Assembly: GCA_019009955.1 (NCBI GenBank)
Contig: CM032228.1
Location: 95,097,001-95,161,000 of the forward strand
Source: Riptortus pedestris
Taxonomy: Eukaryota; Arthropoda; Insecta; Hemiptera; Alydidae
Length of the DNA: 64,000 bases
Reading direction: 5' to 3'
The position numbers and the translations under genes were made by a program. Shown one piece after another: positions 23,941-36,215 of this stretch (position 1 is the first letter of the stretch; every line of letters begins with the position of its first letter). The notes below the pieces were generated by a model. The model ran no database searches. It was not told the origin of the DNA and saw nothing but the letters and a program-made list of their open reading frames with translations.

Positions 23941-23943
<3 letters not shown>
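22721..23943. other. No recognisable gene
   Basis: AT-rich, nothing identified on either strand. Confidence 0.5.

Positions 23944-24003
<60 letters not shown>
23944..24003. repeat. (TA)n microsatellite
   Basis: About 60 bp of TA repeats. Confidence 0.97.
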
Positions 24004-24004
<1 letters not shown>

Positions 24005-25302
24005 GTAAAGCTCCGTATAATCCATCCTTTAATAGTCCAAAGCTTATGGCTTTAGGCGTTATCTCTGGACTATTTGGAGTAGTCCATAAAAACTCGGGGA
24101 ACACATCGGGGAGAAGGCTCAAAAGAAAAATAGATCCAACTTTTGTAATAAAGAGAAATAGAATAATAAACTCCTCCTGCCTCACATAACTAATATAACT
24201 GTTACAAGTTGAGTACATTTTAACGTAGAAGGAAATTTTTGTATCTCATGTTAGTTACTTTGGGGAATTTGTTGAAAAAGTGTTATAAAACTTCAATATA
24301 TTTGAAAGGAAGGGGGATTGAGCTAGTCTGCATTTGCGTGTAGTCCATGCATTTGTCTATCAAACAGGGCATACATTAGAACCTCAGTTTGATCTGGAAA
24401 AATAATAAAAACGGTAGTTATAAAAAGTCTTGGATTACGGCTTTTCCTTTACCCCCAGTGCTGCTACAATTATCATGCCCACAAGTAGCAATAGTTAGCG
24501 TATTTGTAATATATTATTTAATTGTTATTATGCTAATCGCTGACTGTTATTATGACTATTACGAATGCTGATTGTTCACTTAATTTTTTCTTGTTTTTAT
24601 GAAATTTTCGCGCTAAAGATTTGTAATACATGTCCAAGAATGATGGAGTTCACTGTCATCCATTTAATGATGAATACACTCAGCATAAACCATCCATCGT
24701 AAAAATTTAATTTACTGCAGAGAACAATAAAAAATACATTTCGACAGGAATTCAAAATATGAAATTAAATGGTTAAAAAGGCACTGTTCTAAATGTGCTT
24801 AAAATAATTTAAAATACTATATATGAATGATATACTTATTTAAAAAAAAAACAACTTTGAGAAACAGAAAACCTAAATGGAGTCCCAGAATGGAAGAATT
24901 GTTCTTTGAGCGTCATTCATAGAACAGGCATATTTCAAGACAGGATAAAGAAGCCTGCTCTTATGTCATCTACTTGTATCTCCCTTCTTATAATAGCATC
25001 GCTATGTATTATATATAGAGACTACGTTAGAAAATGTTTATAAGACCTCAAATTCATTAAGTATTTTTACTAACTATTTAAAAATTGACTGGTTTTGCAA
25101 AGTGTAATGTCATTGCACAACTTCGTTTGTGTTGTAGTTGTTGATGAATTTTCTTTTTATATTGCAGAATTTAATAACAGAGTTTTTTTTTATTACTTTT
25201 ATTAATTAAATTTAAATGAATTTGACGGATTTGAAAAATTATGTACAGAATAAAAGTTCAAAAAAGAAAAAAAAAAGTCTTCTCTTTAGCCTTTTTTCTT
25301 AA
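24004..25302. other. No recognisable gene
   Basis: The segment 24005-24180 is open in both directions and GC-richer than its flanks, but no family was recognised. Confidence 0.4.
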
Positions 25303-25393
25303 TTGAAATCTGCTACTCATTACGGGATTTTCGAAAAGTTCCCTCAAAAGTTCATCTATCGAACCTAGAAGATGACGAAAATGAGGACCGTTC

Positions 25394-25433
<40 letters not shown>

Positions 25434-26046
25434 ACGCTCTAGTGGTCGCATTTTTTGTTTGATCACTACCAAACTCAATATTTCATGCACAAATAAAGAT
25501 CAAGTTCGATGAAGGCTAAATTTGACCAGTAGAAGGCGGGGGGGGGTTAAAGGGAGAAATTTGAAATATTCCCGTTATTATACATCGGATTGGTAAAGTT
25601 TCAAAATACCTTGTGTTATGGCGTCATCAATTAATATTTGATGTTTTTAATTCAAAAATGTTTATTTGATCTATTCCTTACTTGATATATATGCGTTTCT
25701 CTCATAACTATAGAGTATATTCGTTAACAGCTGAAATCGATCCTGGAATAGAGGAGGAGGGTGCTAAGTGTAAAGGAGGACTTGAAAATTTAAAATATCT
25801 CCATTATTATGAGCCAGGAAAAATGCTTAGAACAAACCTTGTTAAAATAGTGCTACAATTCTTGTTCTATACATTATTCGTAACTCAAATATTAAGCAGT
25901 TATTCGTACTTTCTTGTTTTCAGTTTTCAGAAAAATCCCCACTTATAATCATCAGATTTTTAATTCAAATAGGGAATATAAAGTAAGATGAGATCCGTAG
26001 AGTGTGGCACTAACAAGTGGAAAATCTGCTTAGTTTACGCAACTCC
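25303..26046 (+). mobile_element. AGCAGATTTCCC-family element, copy E
   Basis: Starts GAAATCTGCTACTCATTACG (an internal deletion joins the terminal palindrome to the CTCATGACG block). It contains AGATGACGAAAATGAGG, (TA)n, CTCTAGTGGTCGC and a G-run (25543-25551), and ends GGAAAATCTGCTTAGTTTAC plus GCAACTCC. Confidence 0.8.
25399..25431. repeat. (TA)n microsatellite within copy E
   Basis: About 33 bp of TA at the family's usual internal position. Confidence 0.97.
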
Positions 26047-26217
26047 AATTTATCCTATGCGTGTAGGTCTTGTAGAATTTGGGTGATTGTAGTGAATCTT
26101 GTAGTAGAGACCGCAAAGCTAGTTTCACCACTTGTTTTTCCAATTACCCCTTACAAATTTAGGTGGTTTTCAAAATTTTAAAATATTATATCTATCCAAT
26201 AACGAATAAAAGATACC

Positions 26218-26470
26218 GACTATTTTATTTATTTATTGAGGAGCGTTCGCTGCGAGGCGGCATGCTCATTAAAAAAACAATGAAAATAAACAAAATAGAA
26301 AATGAAAACTAACAGAATAAACTATGAACGCAACTAAAAAACAAAACGCAAACAAAGGGACAAAAAAGCAGAAATCAACAAATAAAAAACAAAAGAAAAC
26401 AGAAACACTAAATTCAAGAACAAAAAAAAGCTTATAAAGAAACTAGATAATTTCATTAAAAAACTATAAG
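26218..26470 (-). mobile_element. Retroposon with (AATA)n tail, copy 1
   Basis: On the minus strand a T-rich body leads into GAGCATGCCGCCTCGCAGCG and ends AACGCTCCTCAATAAATAAA. The arrangement matches the element at 35.29-35.64 kb. The codons just before the tail read as ..TLLNK-stop, suggesting a LINE C-terminus or a SINE that borrowed its tail. Confidence 0.65.
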
Positions 26471-29465
26471 GAGTTGGACTGAAGGAGAGTGGCAGAATTA
26501 TAACTAAAAAAATGTACTTACTTCTTTAATGTAGTCCTTATCAAAATAAATTGAATAGTGAAATAATATTCCCAAACCACTGATAACAATACAAATTTGA
26601 TGTAAACAGAGATTGAACGATGCCTGAAACCTTTATTGTTTTGGGAACAATGCTTGTTTATTATGTAAGCAGTGGGTTTTGTTTATCATTGGTTAATTCA
26701 CTCTACATATATCTCTAAACTGTAATTATAGGTTTATCCATTCTCACCTTCATATCTAATCCTTCATTATTACACTTTTGACCAGGTAGATTTGTGATAG
26801 GGCTCAGTGTGTATCGTTTCCGGTGGCTACGTACCTATTCGATTGCCATCTCTTCATCACATCATCTCTCTCCACTGAGTATGCATATTAGTTACGTCAA
26901 CTATACAGGGTTATTTACGTATTCATTTAAAAAAATATATATATATTTAATAATTCAAATGGTTGAGAAAAGTCTATAACTTGTTTAAAACGTAATGTAG
27001 AATGGCTTTCTTATGATAAACCTATCAATGGGAGGGGCAATCCTTGAAATGTCTGATGAATAAAAAAAAACTTTAGTCTAGTGGATTGCCTTCCTCCCCC
27101 AAACTAATAGATAACGAGATATGGTTAATATTAAGTTTAGAACTAACTATCTATAACCCCCGCTACAGTACTCTAGTGTACATATTAATATTGCCAAAAC
27201 TTTAAGAGCCATTACCTAAGCCGATTGGCCAAGAGTTCTTTATTGATTCGACTGCTTTAAGCGCAAACCGTGCTACATTATTGTATGACAAGAATGACTG
27301 TTTGGTTTCATTCCTTTCGGAAAATCTTAACAAGTTAATTGAATGCTGCTAGTTTTTCTGCCATATTTCATGAAAGGTTATTATATACAGAAATTTAATA
27401 AAACACTCTTTGATTAGAATTACTTGCCTTTAAATTAAGAGATGTTAAATATCTTTTAGCAAGCACAATAATTAAAAACTTTATTCTCAAAAGGAGAAAT
27501 CTCTATTCAATTCTAGCTTTTCAAGTACTATTCTGTTTTCTTTGCTTAAAGCGTAAGGCACAGTTCAAACATTCTCTCTTTAATATTGTACACAAAAGCT
27601 CATACAATTTCTGTGAAATGAATTTTAAATTAAATTTAACTTTAAGTTGTAGCTATCCACGCAGTAGCCTAGAAGCAACAGCCCGTTCAGTTTTGATGTA
27701 AATAAGTTCAGAATTGGATTAAATATTAGATCATAGCAAAACCAACATCTGAGGTGAATAATTAATGTAAACTACTGTTTCTAAATATTTAAAAAATGGA
27801 AGTCACGCAAGAGCTCCTTAAACTTGGCAGCTTAGCCAAGTTCTGGAATGGCGAGATGGTGATCACATCTCACCATCTATTCTCCATTCTATCCTGATAA
27901 TGAAGTTTAAGTATAAAGGATTTGAAATTTAAGCTGAACATGACGTATTTAGTGACTTTTACAATAAATGTCAACGTAATGAGTGGGAGTGGGTGAACAA
28001 CCATTCCAAATTTATCCTCCTCCACATTGAAGTTATGTGAAAGTTTGGAGAAATGATCGTCCATAATTGGTGAAATGAAAAATTTGGGATTCATGCTGAA
28101 TTTTATTCATTTTGAGCTTACTTGTAGTACATATATAAAAGCGTGGGGACTCATTGACAAGCTTGCGAAGTATAAAGACAAACCTAAACACATTGGACGA
28201 AAAATTTGTCTTGGATAAAGCAAAAATATATTTTTATATATGGTAATATATCTTAATATTAAAGTGGTATAGCACCTGATAAGTATCTATTGTAGATAGT
28301 ACTAAACTGCCATATTTATGTAATCACATTAAATCCCTTTCATTTAAATCCCTGAATTCAGCTACTAAGAAAACTTCTTTAAAATTTCATCAAGTAAAAA
28401 TTATTTTATAAATCAAAACCTTAATTTATAAGTTAACTATGTACTTTAAATCTTCATTAGGAAATAATCTATTGTACATCGCTCTTTTGCCATTTTAATA
28501 TTCGCTATTTATAGACGAGAATGGTGTAAGGTTGTGGAGGACCATGGCAACCTCATTTAAATTCTAAAGGTGCTTCTCAATTTGGCTCCTATCGAGACCT
28601 TCGTTCCATCGTTTTCCTCTTTTTGTCCGCGCTCCATGATCGAACACAATTTCTCCTGTATACATGAATGCCAAGCAGAAAGGAACACTATTTAGCCTTA
28701 CAAATAGGCGGATATTTGATGTAAAATGTTAATATTGATTAATAAACAGTCCACTTAATTGTTGGCCCTTTAAATAGCTAATCACAACTTGTATTCATTC
28801 AGATTCACCAACCCCAGCGACTTGAATTTTAATCATTCCGAAGTATAAGCTCTGATCGTGAACATAGCATTTGCTTTTAAAAAAATTGTACCCTAGATGA
28901 AAATTATATCCGGGAATGGAAATAAAACATTTAAACCATATATTTTAATATATGTAGTGTATTAACAAATGAAATTATTATAGAAAAGTATGAATTAGTA
29001 CTTCATAACCAATGCTAAAGCAGTATCAGTGCTAAAGCAAGAGTGTATTTGTACTAATGTTATGAGCCCATCGAGGCGATATTCAGATAATACTTTTATT
29101 TATTTATGTATTTTACGTCCTTGTACAAAGTATAGAAAGTATTTTAATCGCAATAACTTTCAGTTTTCAAATTTCAAAGGATTAATCCGTTTTATGACTC
29201 TTCTTGGACCTACAATGTTGAAAATTCATATTTAGGGCTGTTTTAGTCAACTATTAGTACGCTTTCCCTTATGAGTGAAATTGAATAAAGAGGAACGGGG
29301 AGGTTTAAGAGAGGCGGAATTAAAAAAAAATGTAAAATGTCTCCTTAGCGTTTAGAGATTACAGTCATTTGATTAGAGCCTTTTAGGATTATCTTAAAAA
29401 GGTCTACAAATTTCTCCTGAGATGCTGGATGGTAGAGGAACCAATTAATCAGGATTAATAAAAAG
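26471..29465. other. No recognisable gene
   Basis: About 3 kb of AT-rich sequence without domains. A small inverted repeat GATGGTGA...CTCACCATC lies at 27856-27879. Confidence 0.5.
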
Positions 29466-29592
29466 CCTTGTCATCTACAAGAGTCGCATGGCTACTTTGG
29501 TCCACGCTACACTCCTCTAATCAGCAGGTACTGATGATGAAGCTTAGTCTCTGAAAGTGCACTGAGAATATAATTACTTGTAGAGGACAAGG
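29466..29592. repeat. Inverted repeat (15 of 16 bp) enclosing a CTGATGA...GAAA segment
   Basis: CCTTGTCATCTACAAG (29466-29481) and CTTGTAGAGGACAAGG (29577-29592) are complementary with one mismatch. The 95-nt interior holds CTGATGATGAAGC and CTGAAAGTGC. Confidence 0.7.
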
Positions 29593-29629
29593 CGTTTTAA
29601 TGATTCTTATCTGTAAATTAGTTCCATGT

Positions 29630-29935
29630 AATTTTTTGAATAATGTATTGGAATGAAGGCATCGTATATAACAAACAAATTAAATAATTTTGGTTCTCAG
29701 ACAGTACTTCTGATGCCAAGGGACTTTTTGATGTCCTCATGCCTTCTACACTCTGTAAGTGTGCAACTGTCACATCTACTTCACAAGTAACGCAGGTTGG
29801 AGGTTCTTCCTTTTTCATCATTTGCTGCTGTGTGTATCCAATTCTAAGGCGGCATATTTTTACTTGATCCCTCCTTTTAGTGCTTGGGGGATGATAGTCC
29901 GTCCACAAAAAAAAGCTGTTGAATTCGTAATAATT
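29630..29935 (-). mobile_element. LINE C-terminal fragment, third example
   Basis: RRDQVKICRLRIGYTQQQMM followed by KKEEPPTCVTCEVDVTVAHL matches the RR-EV-LTRLRIGHT...EEPP-C-C...TV-HLL block at the end of I/Jockey-type LINE ORF2. The frame is open for about 117 codons (29618-29971), better preserved than the 2.5-kb copy, but upstream RT sequence is absent. Confidence 0.75.
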
Positions 29936-29971
29936 ACGGGCCAAAATAAAGTAATATAAAAAGGACTTCAA

Positions 29972-31049
29972 TATATGAGCACACTAGTCAGTGAGATATT
30001 TATATATAGTATTTGTATATCAAATTGATTGTAAAAAGATACTGCTGTGTTTTTGGTTATTTGTCACAGGATCGGGGATAGAGAAAAATTGGAGAGATGC
30101 AACATAGGCAAGGGTGACGGAGGGGTAAGGAGTAAACAGGATCTCTGAAGAGAGGGACTACCGAACAATGGAATGAAAACTAAAATGGACTTCAGGCTAC
30201 TTAAAAAAAGGTAAGTACCGGAAAAGTGGCTCAAAAACTACCTTCCTGCCCTACTGGCCTCCATTGTTAATCAACATACTTATCCTCTCCAAAGGTTTTG
30301 GTTAGGACTGTTCAGGTTCAATCAGTCAGGACTGGCTGCTATTGGTGGTGTTGGCAGTGCTACAATGCTATGATAGGCCACTGCCTGTTCTATTCAAGTC
30401 TATTCAAATTTGGAAATATTTTGGCTTTTCTTTGGAGCCATTTCAGAGACTGGGCTAGACAAACATTTTGTTTCTTAACTATATTTCCGTAACTCCAAGG
30501 CCTTATCAATTTTTACTCTTTCGTTGTAAATTTTTTCTGTAGGTGGCTTAAGTAGTTTTTTTTCTTATCATCATATGTTTACGGGGTCTTAATGATGACA
30601 CCTGTTACGTGGCATTTGTACAGAAGTCCCACTTACTGTGTCTTCCATGTGAAACTGCCCGGAATTGCTTACAATTGCATTTGTTTCATAGAACCAGTTC
30701 ACTCTTTTAAAATATACTAGATTTTTCAATATCAATTAACGAACAACCGCCTTTAACATCCATTTACTTTTTGGATAGAATTGATTTTCTTCATGATAAA
30801 TGAAATGAATAGCCAAACATGTTAAGCAAAGTGATTTAAAATCATGAAACGAGATTTACTACGGCTAATCGACCCGGGATATCAAGCTAGGTAACGGTTT
30901 TTTTTCACGCCAACTGAGCTAAATGAAGGGAAAGGACTTGTGAGGAATTAAAACAGTTTGACGAATTATAATACAATGCCCTTTTAAATAGCGTTATGAA
31001 TATTTAGATTTTGGGATCATTTAATTTATAATGTATACATCAGAACACA
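29972..31049. other. No recognisable gene
   Basis: A purine-rich patch at 30060-30180 and an open frame at 30298-30492 have no recognised homology. Confidence 0.45.
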
Positions 31050-31158
31050 AATTATTATTAGTATTTATTAACATTTTGCTACTAAGGCTCATTGGGACGG
31101 GCAATCTAGTGGTTACCAATCTTTTCAAGTCAGGGAGAGCCTCAGTATTTTATATAAT
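31050..31158 (-). mobile_element. tRNA-derived SINE, 3' part
   Basis: The minus strand carries ATTGGTAACCACTAGATTGC, CCGTCCCAATGAGCCTTAGT and AGCAAAATG, and ends TTAATAAATACTAATAATAA. This matches the 3' half and tail of the SINE at 37.5 kb. The tRNA head is missing. Confidence 0.75.
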
Positions 31159-31359
31159 GTGCTTATATGGATAGCTTCCTATAACCCAAGCGGGAATATA
31201 ATCTACAGCGGTGACTAGGAGGTCTTCTTTCCCAGACCCGTAGCATTTTATTAAGTTATAGTACACGTTCCACTGCCATACACAACCACCTGTCTCATCC
31301 CCGTTTGCTTTTAATAGTTTTGCTTTCTGAGATATTCTTAAATTGTATTTTTGCAACAA
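31150..31359 (-). pseudogene. Unidentified coding-like segment
   Basis: A 70-codon open frame with balanced composition (GGCVWQWNVYYNLIKCYGSG, then KEDLLVTAVDYIPAWVIG). I do not recognise it. It lies directly beside the truncated SINE, so it may be an unfamiliar transposon or an orphan exon. There is no clear splice signal. Confidence 0.25.
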
Positions 31360-34139
31360 ATTTGTAAATCAAATTTTTTCATTGTACAGAAGCAGTACAA
31401 GAATGGACGAATATTCATTAAATATATACATTAACACACAACTTTGCAGAATACATTGACTGTGTCGATTACAAAAAGTTCTGTAGTTGAGAATAAATGG
31501 AGTTAATGTATCTAGCACGATAATAATGAGCTCCCACAAGTGCGAACCTATTTATCTTCCGTGGAGCCCTTTTGTGGTATTGGATTATGGGAGCGCTAAT
31601 GTAATAATTCAATAGTGGAGTGCGTCTGCTTTGAATAAAGGCAAGAGCCTGCGGAGTTGGGGGTCCCTAAAAGCACTCATGGGAGTCTACATCTCTGCCA
31701 CAATCCTGAAAAACTGCCCTTGGATTGTGGCCAGGGGCGTTTCAATTTCACTTCAGCCCTCTCTTCTACATCTCTTCTTATTGCAGTAGGTATCTCTACA
31801 TTCTCCCCCCCCACCTTTTTTTTTGCATTAGATATTGTACTTAGTTGGGAGCTGACATTGCGAGAAAGCTCGGTAGCTAAGAAGGGACTTAAAACAGAGC
31901 TGAATTTGTAGTAGGGCTTAGAAGACGTGCCTGGCTAGAAAGGGTCCTTTGGGGTCTGAGGCCTTGATTTAGCCCTTGGACCTGGCACAGATCTGACCCT
32001 CAGTAAAAACGGTTAAATTACACAACCAAGTCCGATAACAAATTGTTTAAACGCTAGACACCTTCTGCAGTTTATTTTTATATGAATATAGTACCATATA
32101 TATATAGAGAGAGATTTGTATATATAGACACACACACACACACATATTTACACTCACATGCCAGGGAATTAAGAGCTTTAATGTTACTCTGAATGCATTG
32201 ATTCGTGGGTATTACTTCAAGAAAATATTTATAACGGTATTTATATTTATCTACGTACGTGTGATGAACGCTATTCGAAAAAATAAATGTTAATACCCCT
32301 GGAACCGTGGTTTAGATTTTAATTATCTTGCCAACAATAAGAAAAGAATGAAATTATTGCTGTCAGATATATTATGCCTAAATAAATCTACAACCTTGAA
32401 CTTAATTATAAATAAAGTAATTTAAAAGAAAATCTAGCACGTGGTATTGAGAGAAAACTGAAAACAGTAGGAGTGATGAACTTTCACTTAACTAAAATTA
32501 TGGAGGATGAAACTAATTTCACGTATTATTGTTTTACAAAAAAGGAAAATATACAAAATACACTCTGAAGAGAAATTTATTTATGAAACATGTTATCAAT
32601 TAATGCTCTCCGTACGAGATTATTATTAAAACTTGATGCACTCCTACGTAATATACTCAGATCGACAACACTCATTGTCAAAAGGTGAGGAAACTATTGA
32701 CAGCAACAAATTTAAATGTAAATTACAAGTATTAGGGATCAATAATAATAATAAATAGTAATAATATCAGTTTTTATTTTATTTGAAGTACATATGAGTC
32801 AATAAACATGTAATAAATAAAAACATTACACTTCCAGCATTGCATGATCATCACCTGCGATGTTCAAGAATCGAAATTAAGAAGTACGACAATGCAGAGG
32901 TAAATAACCAGTTTCGAACAAAGGAAAATTAGTTTCTGAGGTCACAACTGTAGCGATCAGTAAAAGATTAGCCCAAGAAGTTAAGGTGAAAGCCAAGATG
33001 CTCACTAAGATAGGGATAATCCTAAGCAAGACAATAAACTGTTCCCTTCCCAGGGCAAGACCTCTGTACTTCTTATCTATGTGATAAGAAAATCCCGCCT
33101 AGGAAACCAAGGACAACAAAATCCTCAAAACTGTACAGCATGACGACGATGGGTAAAGGGGAAAACAATTGATCGAATGAAGTTGAATATAAAGAAACTT
33201 TCTCATCAACAATGATAACTGAATTTGCATTTGACGAACTCCAAAGAAAAATCATGGATCAAGAAGTCACTGAATGTTCTATGTGATTATTCTAGGCACT
33301 TGTAAATATGTTCTCTGAACAACAATACCATTGCCAAAAGTGATGAGTTAAAAAATAAGATATCAAATAAATATATTAGAATGTTTTGGCCTATTATGAA
33401 TATATATATGTACACACACACACTCGATTAAACACGTATATGTATATATACCTACGCCCTATTTGTGTTTGTGAGTTCTTGTATATACGGACGTCTATTT
33501 TATTCATATATTGAAACCTGGAAGTATCAACTCCAAATTGTAAAAGGAAAGAACAATCTATGTATTCTTATATAGTTAAGTCTTACAATGATGTATAAAC
33601 AAGATATACATTAAAAGTTATAGCATCGAGTCAACAATTTTATTAGCTTCAAAAAAACTGAACCTTAATCTTAATACTCGTAAATCTCGGTATTCGAGTT
33701 AGCATTAACACCTTCGTGATTATAAGCTATATTAACATTTTCAGTGCGAACGAGTTGGGGGTTGTAAGGAAAGTCTGAAATGAAAAAATCGCAATATTTC
33801 GTTCCATATTATTTTTAATGAAACTTGTACCTTATGAAAGGTATTTATTTTCTTATTTAAAATAACAAACATTTGTTAATATAAGTAATTAATGGTAAGA
33901 ATATTGAAAACAAATAATAAGTCTTAGTTTTTATTAGTTGTAAATGTGCCTATATAAACTTACAATAATATAAAATTTAACCTTCGGAATGGCTTAACCA
34001 TCATCACCCGCTATAATGAAAAGACCCAAGATCCCAAATTGTAAAAAACAACATCGATCCAAATGATTGCTTTTCTATTAAAATTGGTGAATGTAATCAT
34101 CTATTTTCTCTTGGTAAGATTTATGTACCTATAACTTCG
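31360..34139. other. Unassigned
   Basis: Contains a GC-richer block (31640-31990) and a coding-like plus-strand stretch at about 32912-33081 (VSEVTTVAISKRLAQEVKVK...). A frame change follows, leading to ITEFAFDELQRKIMDQEVTE near 33215-33275. No family was recognised. Small CA/TA tracts occur at 32096-32145 and 33398-33424. Confidence 0.35.
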
Positions 34140-34360
34140 TTTGAGGTTAATCAGAAACACTTTTGTGGCCCCTCAAAATTTATTTTTACAAACGCTTAGC
34201 GCTTTCGGGAATTACATTCCCATCCTCAGAGCGTCAGAGCGTAGGACCTATAGAGATGCTACTGGGCTGAACTCTGCCGATGCACTCGCACCTTGGTTTG
34301 AGTTTGTTCACATTAAGATAGGATTTCGATCCCTCTCATTCATTCAGAATGCGAGTTAGG
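34140..34360 (-). mobile_element. Penelope-type 3' end with hammerhead-like motif
   Basis: The minus strand carries CTGAGGA (34229-34223), then a perfect 6-bp stem GGGAAT/ATTCCC with loop GTA, then GAAA (34206-34203), then GCGCTAAGCG and AATAAA. CTGANGA + stem II + GAAA is the hammerhead ribozyme core. Hammerheads are known in the terminal repeats of Penelope-like elements. One extra T sits between CTGAGGA and the stem, and no complete stem III was found, so activity is doubtful. The upstream minus-strand segment looks protein-like (KLKPRCECIGRVQPSSISIG) but is unassigned. Confidence 0.45.
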
Positions 34361-35024
34361 CCTGATGAAGCAAGTAATAGAGTAAGCACCAGAATCAACG
34401 TCAGCTCACATAATGTTGATATCATTTAATATTAAACGCCGGCAAAATATTGAAGAGGTCTGTGCATTATAAATAATGTACAGAGCCCGTTACATTCCTG
34501 AGTCAAAAAAGAGATAAAGGAACCCCCTTTTCTTTTTACTTCACACTCGAATGCACTTCTTTGCCTTGCCAAGGGATTCCATCTCAGTGTACCATTCCCG
34601 AACTTAGCAAAGCCCTGCTATTTCTTCCTTAGTAATGCCTTCTTCTTTTATTCCTCTTCCTATTCTGCGTCCTGCTACGGTAAAATTGTTATAAATTACC
34701 ATTCATCTCAAAGAAACATAAAGAAACGCTATAATAACGGTAAGCTCTCTGGGAATTCGGTATTTTGTATTCTGTAGAAAAACGCAGAAATTTGAAAGAA
34801 AAAAATGCCTTCTTTGAATATACTTTGAAGTTGTGGTCAATTAAGTTGATATAAGGAACAAGTGGTAAAAAAAAATAAAAAAAAAATAATGGATTTCATG
34901 GGATTTTCCCTTACAATGCATTTTAGGTTATCATCTGCAATTTGTGTATGTATGAATTCGATCTTTCTTCATATAAAACCATACATTTGGGTTTTAAAAG
35001 CAATACATTAATTGATACTATTTA
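34361..35024. other. No recognisable gene
   Basis: AT-rich sequence, nothing identified. Confidence 0.5.
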
Positions 35025-35285
35025 TAAACATTTATGATACCAAAGATTTTGATTGTTTCTATTTTCTGACTGACAGGGTCATTAGTTTCCAGAGCTCATG
35101 CTTTTAACGAAAATTATACTTTTTATTTAATGTCATTTCTTATTTTATATGATTTAAGTTTAGTTTGATTTATAATTTTGCACATCTAATTAATATATTA
35201 TTTAAAAGTGAATTTCCTGGAAGCATCAGTCTGTTTTCCAAAAAAGTGAATCAAACAACTTACAAACTAAATCAACATTATTTTT
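35025..35285 (+). repeat. Repeat unit, copy 1, modules A and B
   Basis: Module A (35025-35165) is directly repeated at 36699-36842. Module B (35200-35285; GTGAATTTCCTGGAAGCAT and GAATCAAACAACTTACAAAC) is inverted at 36566-36650. Confidence 0.85.
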
Positions 35286-35640
35286 ATTTATTTATTTATT
35301 GGAGCTTCGCAGCTTCGGCGATTTTGCTCTAAACAAAAGCATTCGTAACTGAAAAAACAAAGCAATACAAAAAAAAATTAACAAAATTAAACAAAACAGA
35401 AATGGAACACATAACACAAAAAGAAAACAAAGAAGATTAGGAACACAAAACGCAAAAGGAACACAAACCAGAAAAGGAACACAGAACACAAAACATAAAA
35501 GGATTACAAAACATAAAAGGATCATAAAACAGAGAGAAAACATGGAAAACAGAGATGAAATCAAAACAAAAATGGGAAAGAAATAGAAACGCAACTCAAA
35601 ACAGAACTGAAAAAAAGGAAAATAAAGAGAATAAATAACT
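35286..35640 (-). mobile_element. Retroposon with (AATA)n tail, copy 2, inserted into the repeat unit
   Basis: On the minus strand it ends GAAGCTGCGAAGCTCCAATA followed by AATAAATAAATAAA. Its body is T-rich and encodes only low-complexity residues. It splits the repeat unit exactly where the copy at 36.5 kb is continuous. ATTATTTTTA-like sequence on both sides looks like a target duplication, with a small extra insertion on the right side. Confidence 0.75.
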
Positions 35641-35775
35641 ATTATCTATTTTTAGAATAGATAATAGTTACTATCATCACTCTCAGGTTCCTCTCGTAAC
35701 ATCTCAACTCAGTTATACAATTTTTATTATGAACTACCAATATGCCTACAGAACTGAGATAGATTATCAGAAATA
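35641..35775 (+). repeat. Repeat unit, copy 1, module C
   Basis: The part from CATCACTCTCAGGTTCCTCT to AACTGAGATAGATT is the reverse complement of 36440-36545. A 14-bp hairpin (35637-35650 with 35656-35669) sits at the insertion junction. Confidence 0.85.
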
Positions 35776-35887
35776 TAACAGTGTTATTCAGTACCATGCA
35801 ACGGTCATGAAAAAAAAAAAAATTGTATTTTCTTAATTTTGAATACAGAAATTATTATTTAATTATGTGAGTTTATTTAATTATGTT

Positions 35888-35890
<3 letters not shown>

Positions 35891-35949
<59 letters not shown>
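35891..35949. repeat. poly(A) tract
   Basis: About 59 uninterrupted A, followed by CAAACTACTTC. It may be the tail of a retroposed copy, but no AATAAA or target duplication was found. Confidence 0.9.
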
Positions 35950-35950
<1 letters not shown>

Positions 35951-36139
35951 AAACTACTTCTGCTTCGTACAACTAAAAACTTTTACTCCAACTGCCTACC
36001 CAATCTTAACCATAGCGGAATTATAGGTTATTTTAAAATGTTCAAATACAATTAGCATAGAACATTAGCACTAAGAATTGGTTAATCTACGCATAACGAG
36101 ATATTTGGAGAAGTGGCGTGGAAAGAAGAGGTTTTCTGA

Positions 36140-36215
36140 ACGGGTAGATTATCGTGCTTGTAGCCCCGTTTGTAAAATACTAGATGTCTAGGATCCGATT
36201 CCCCGCCGGTATGAC
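36140..36215 (+). mobile_element. Possible tRNA-like SINE head
   Basis: GGATCCGATTCCCCGCC (36191-36207) resembles box B (GGTTCGATTCC) about 50 nt after GGGTAGATTATCGTGC. No box A or acceptor stem is convincing. Confidence 0.3.

Noticed and set aside
35292..35594. A 100-codon minus-strand membrane protein (Phe/Leu/Cys-rich)
   Set aside because: Low-complexity translation of the T-rich body of an inserted retroposon.
36006..36120. Functional processed pseudogene upstream or downstream of the poly(A) tract
   Set aside because: No coding similarity, no polyadenylation signal and no target-site duplication were found around the A-run.
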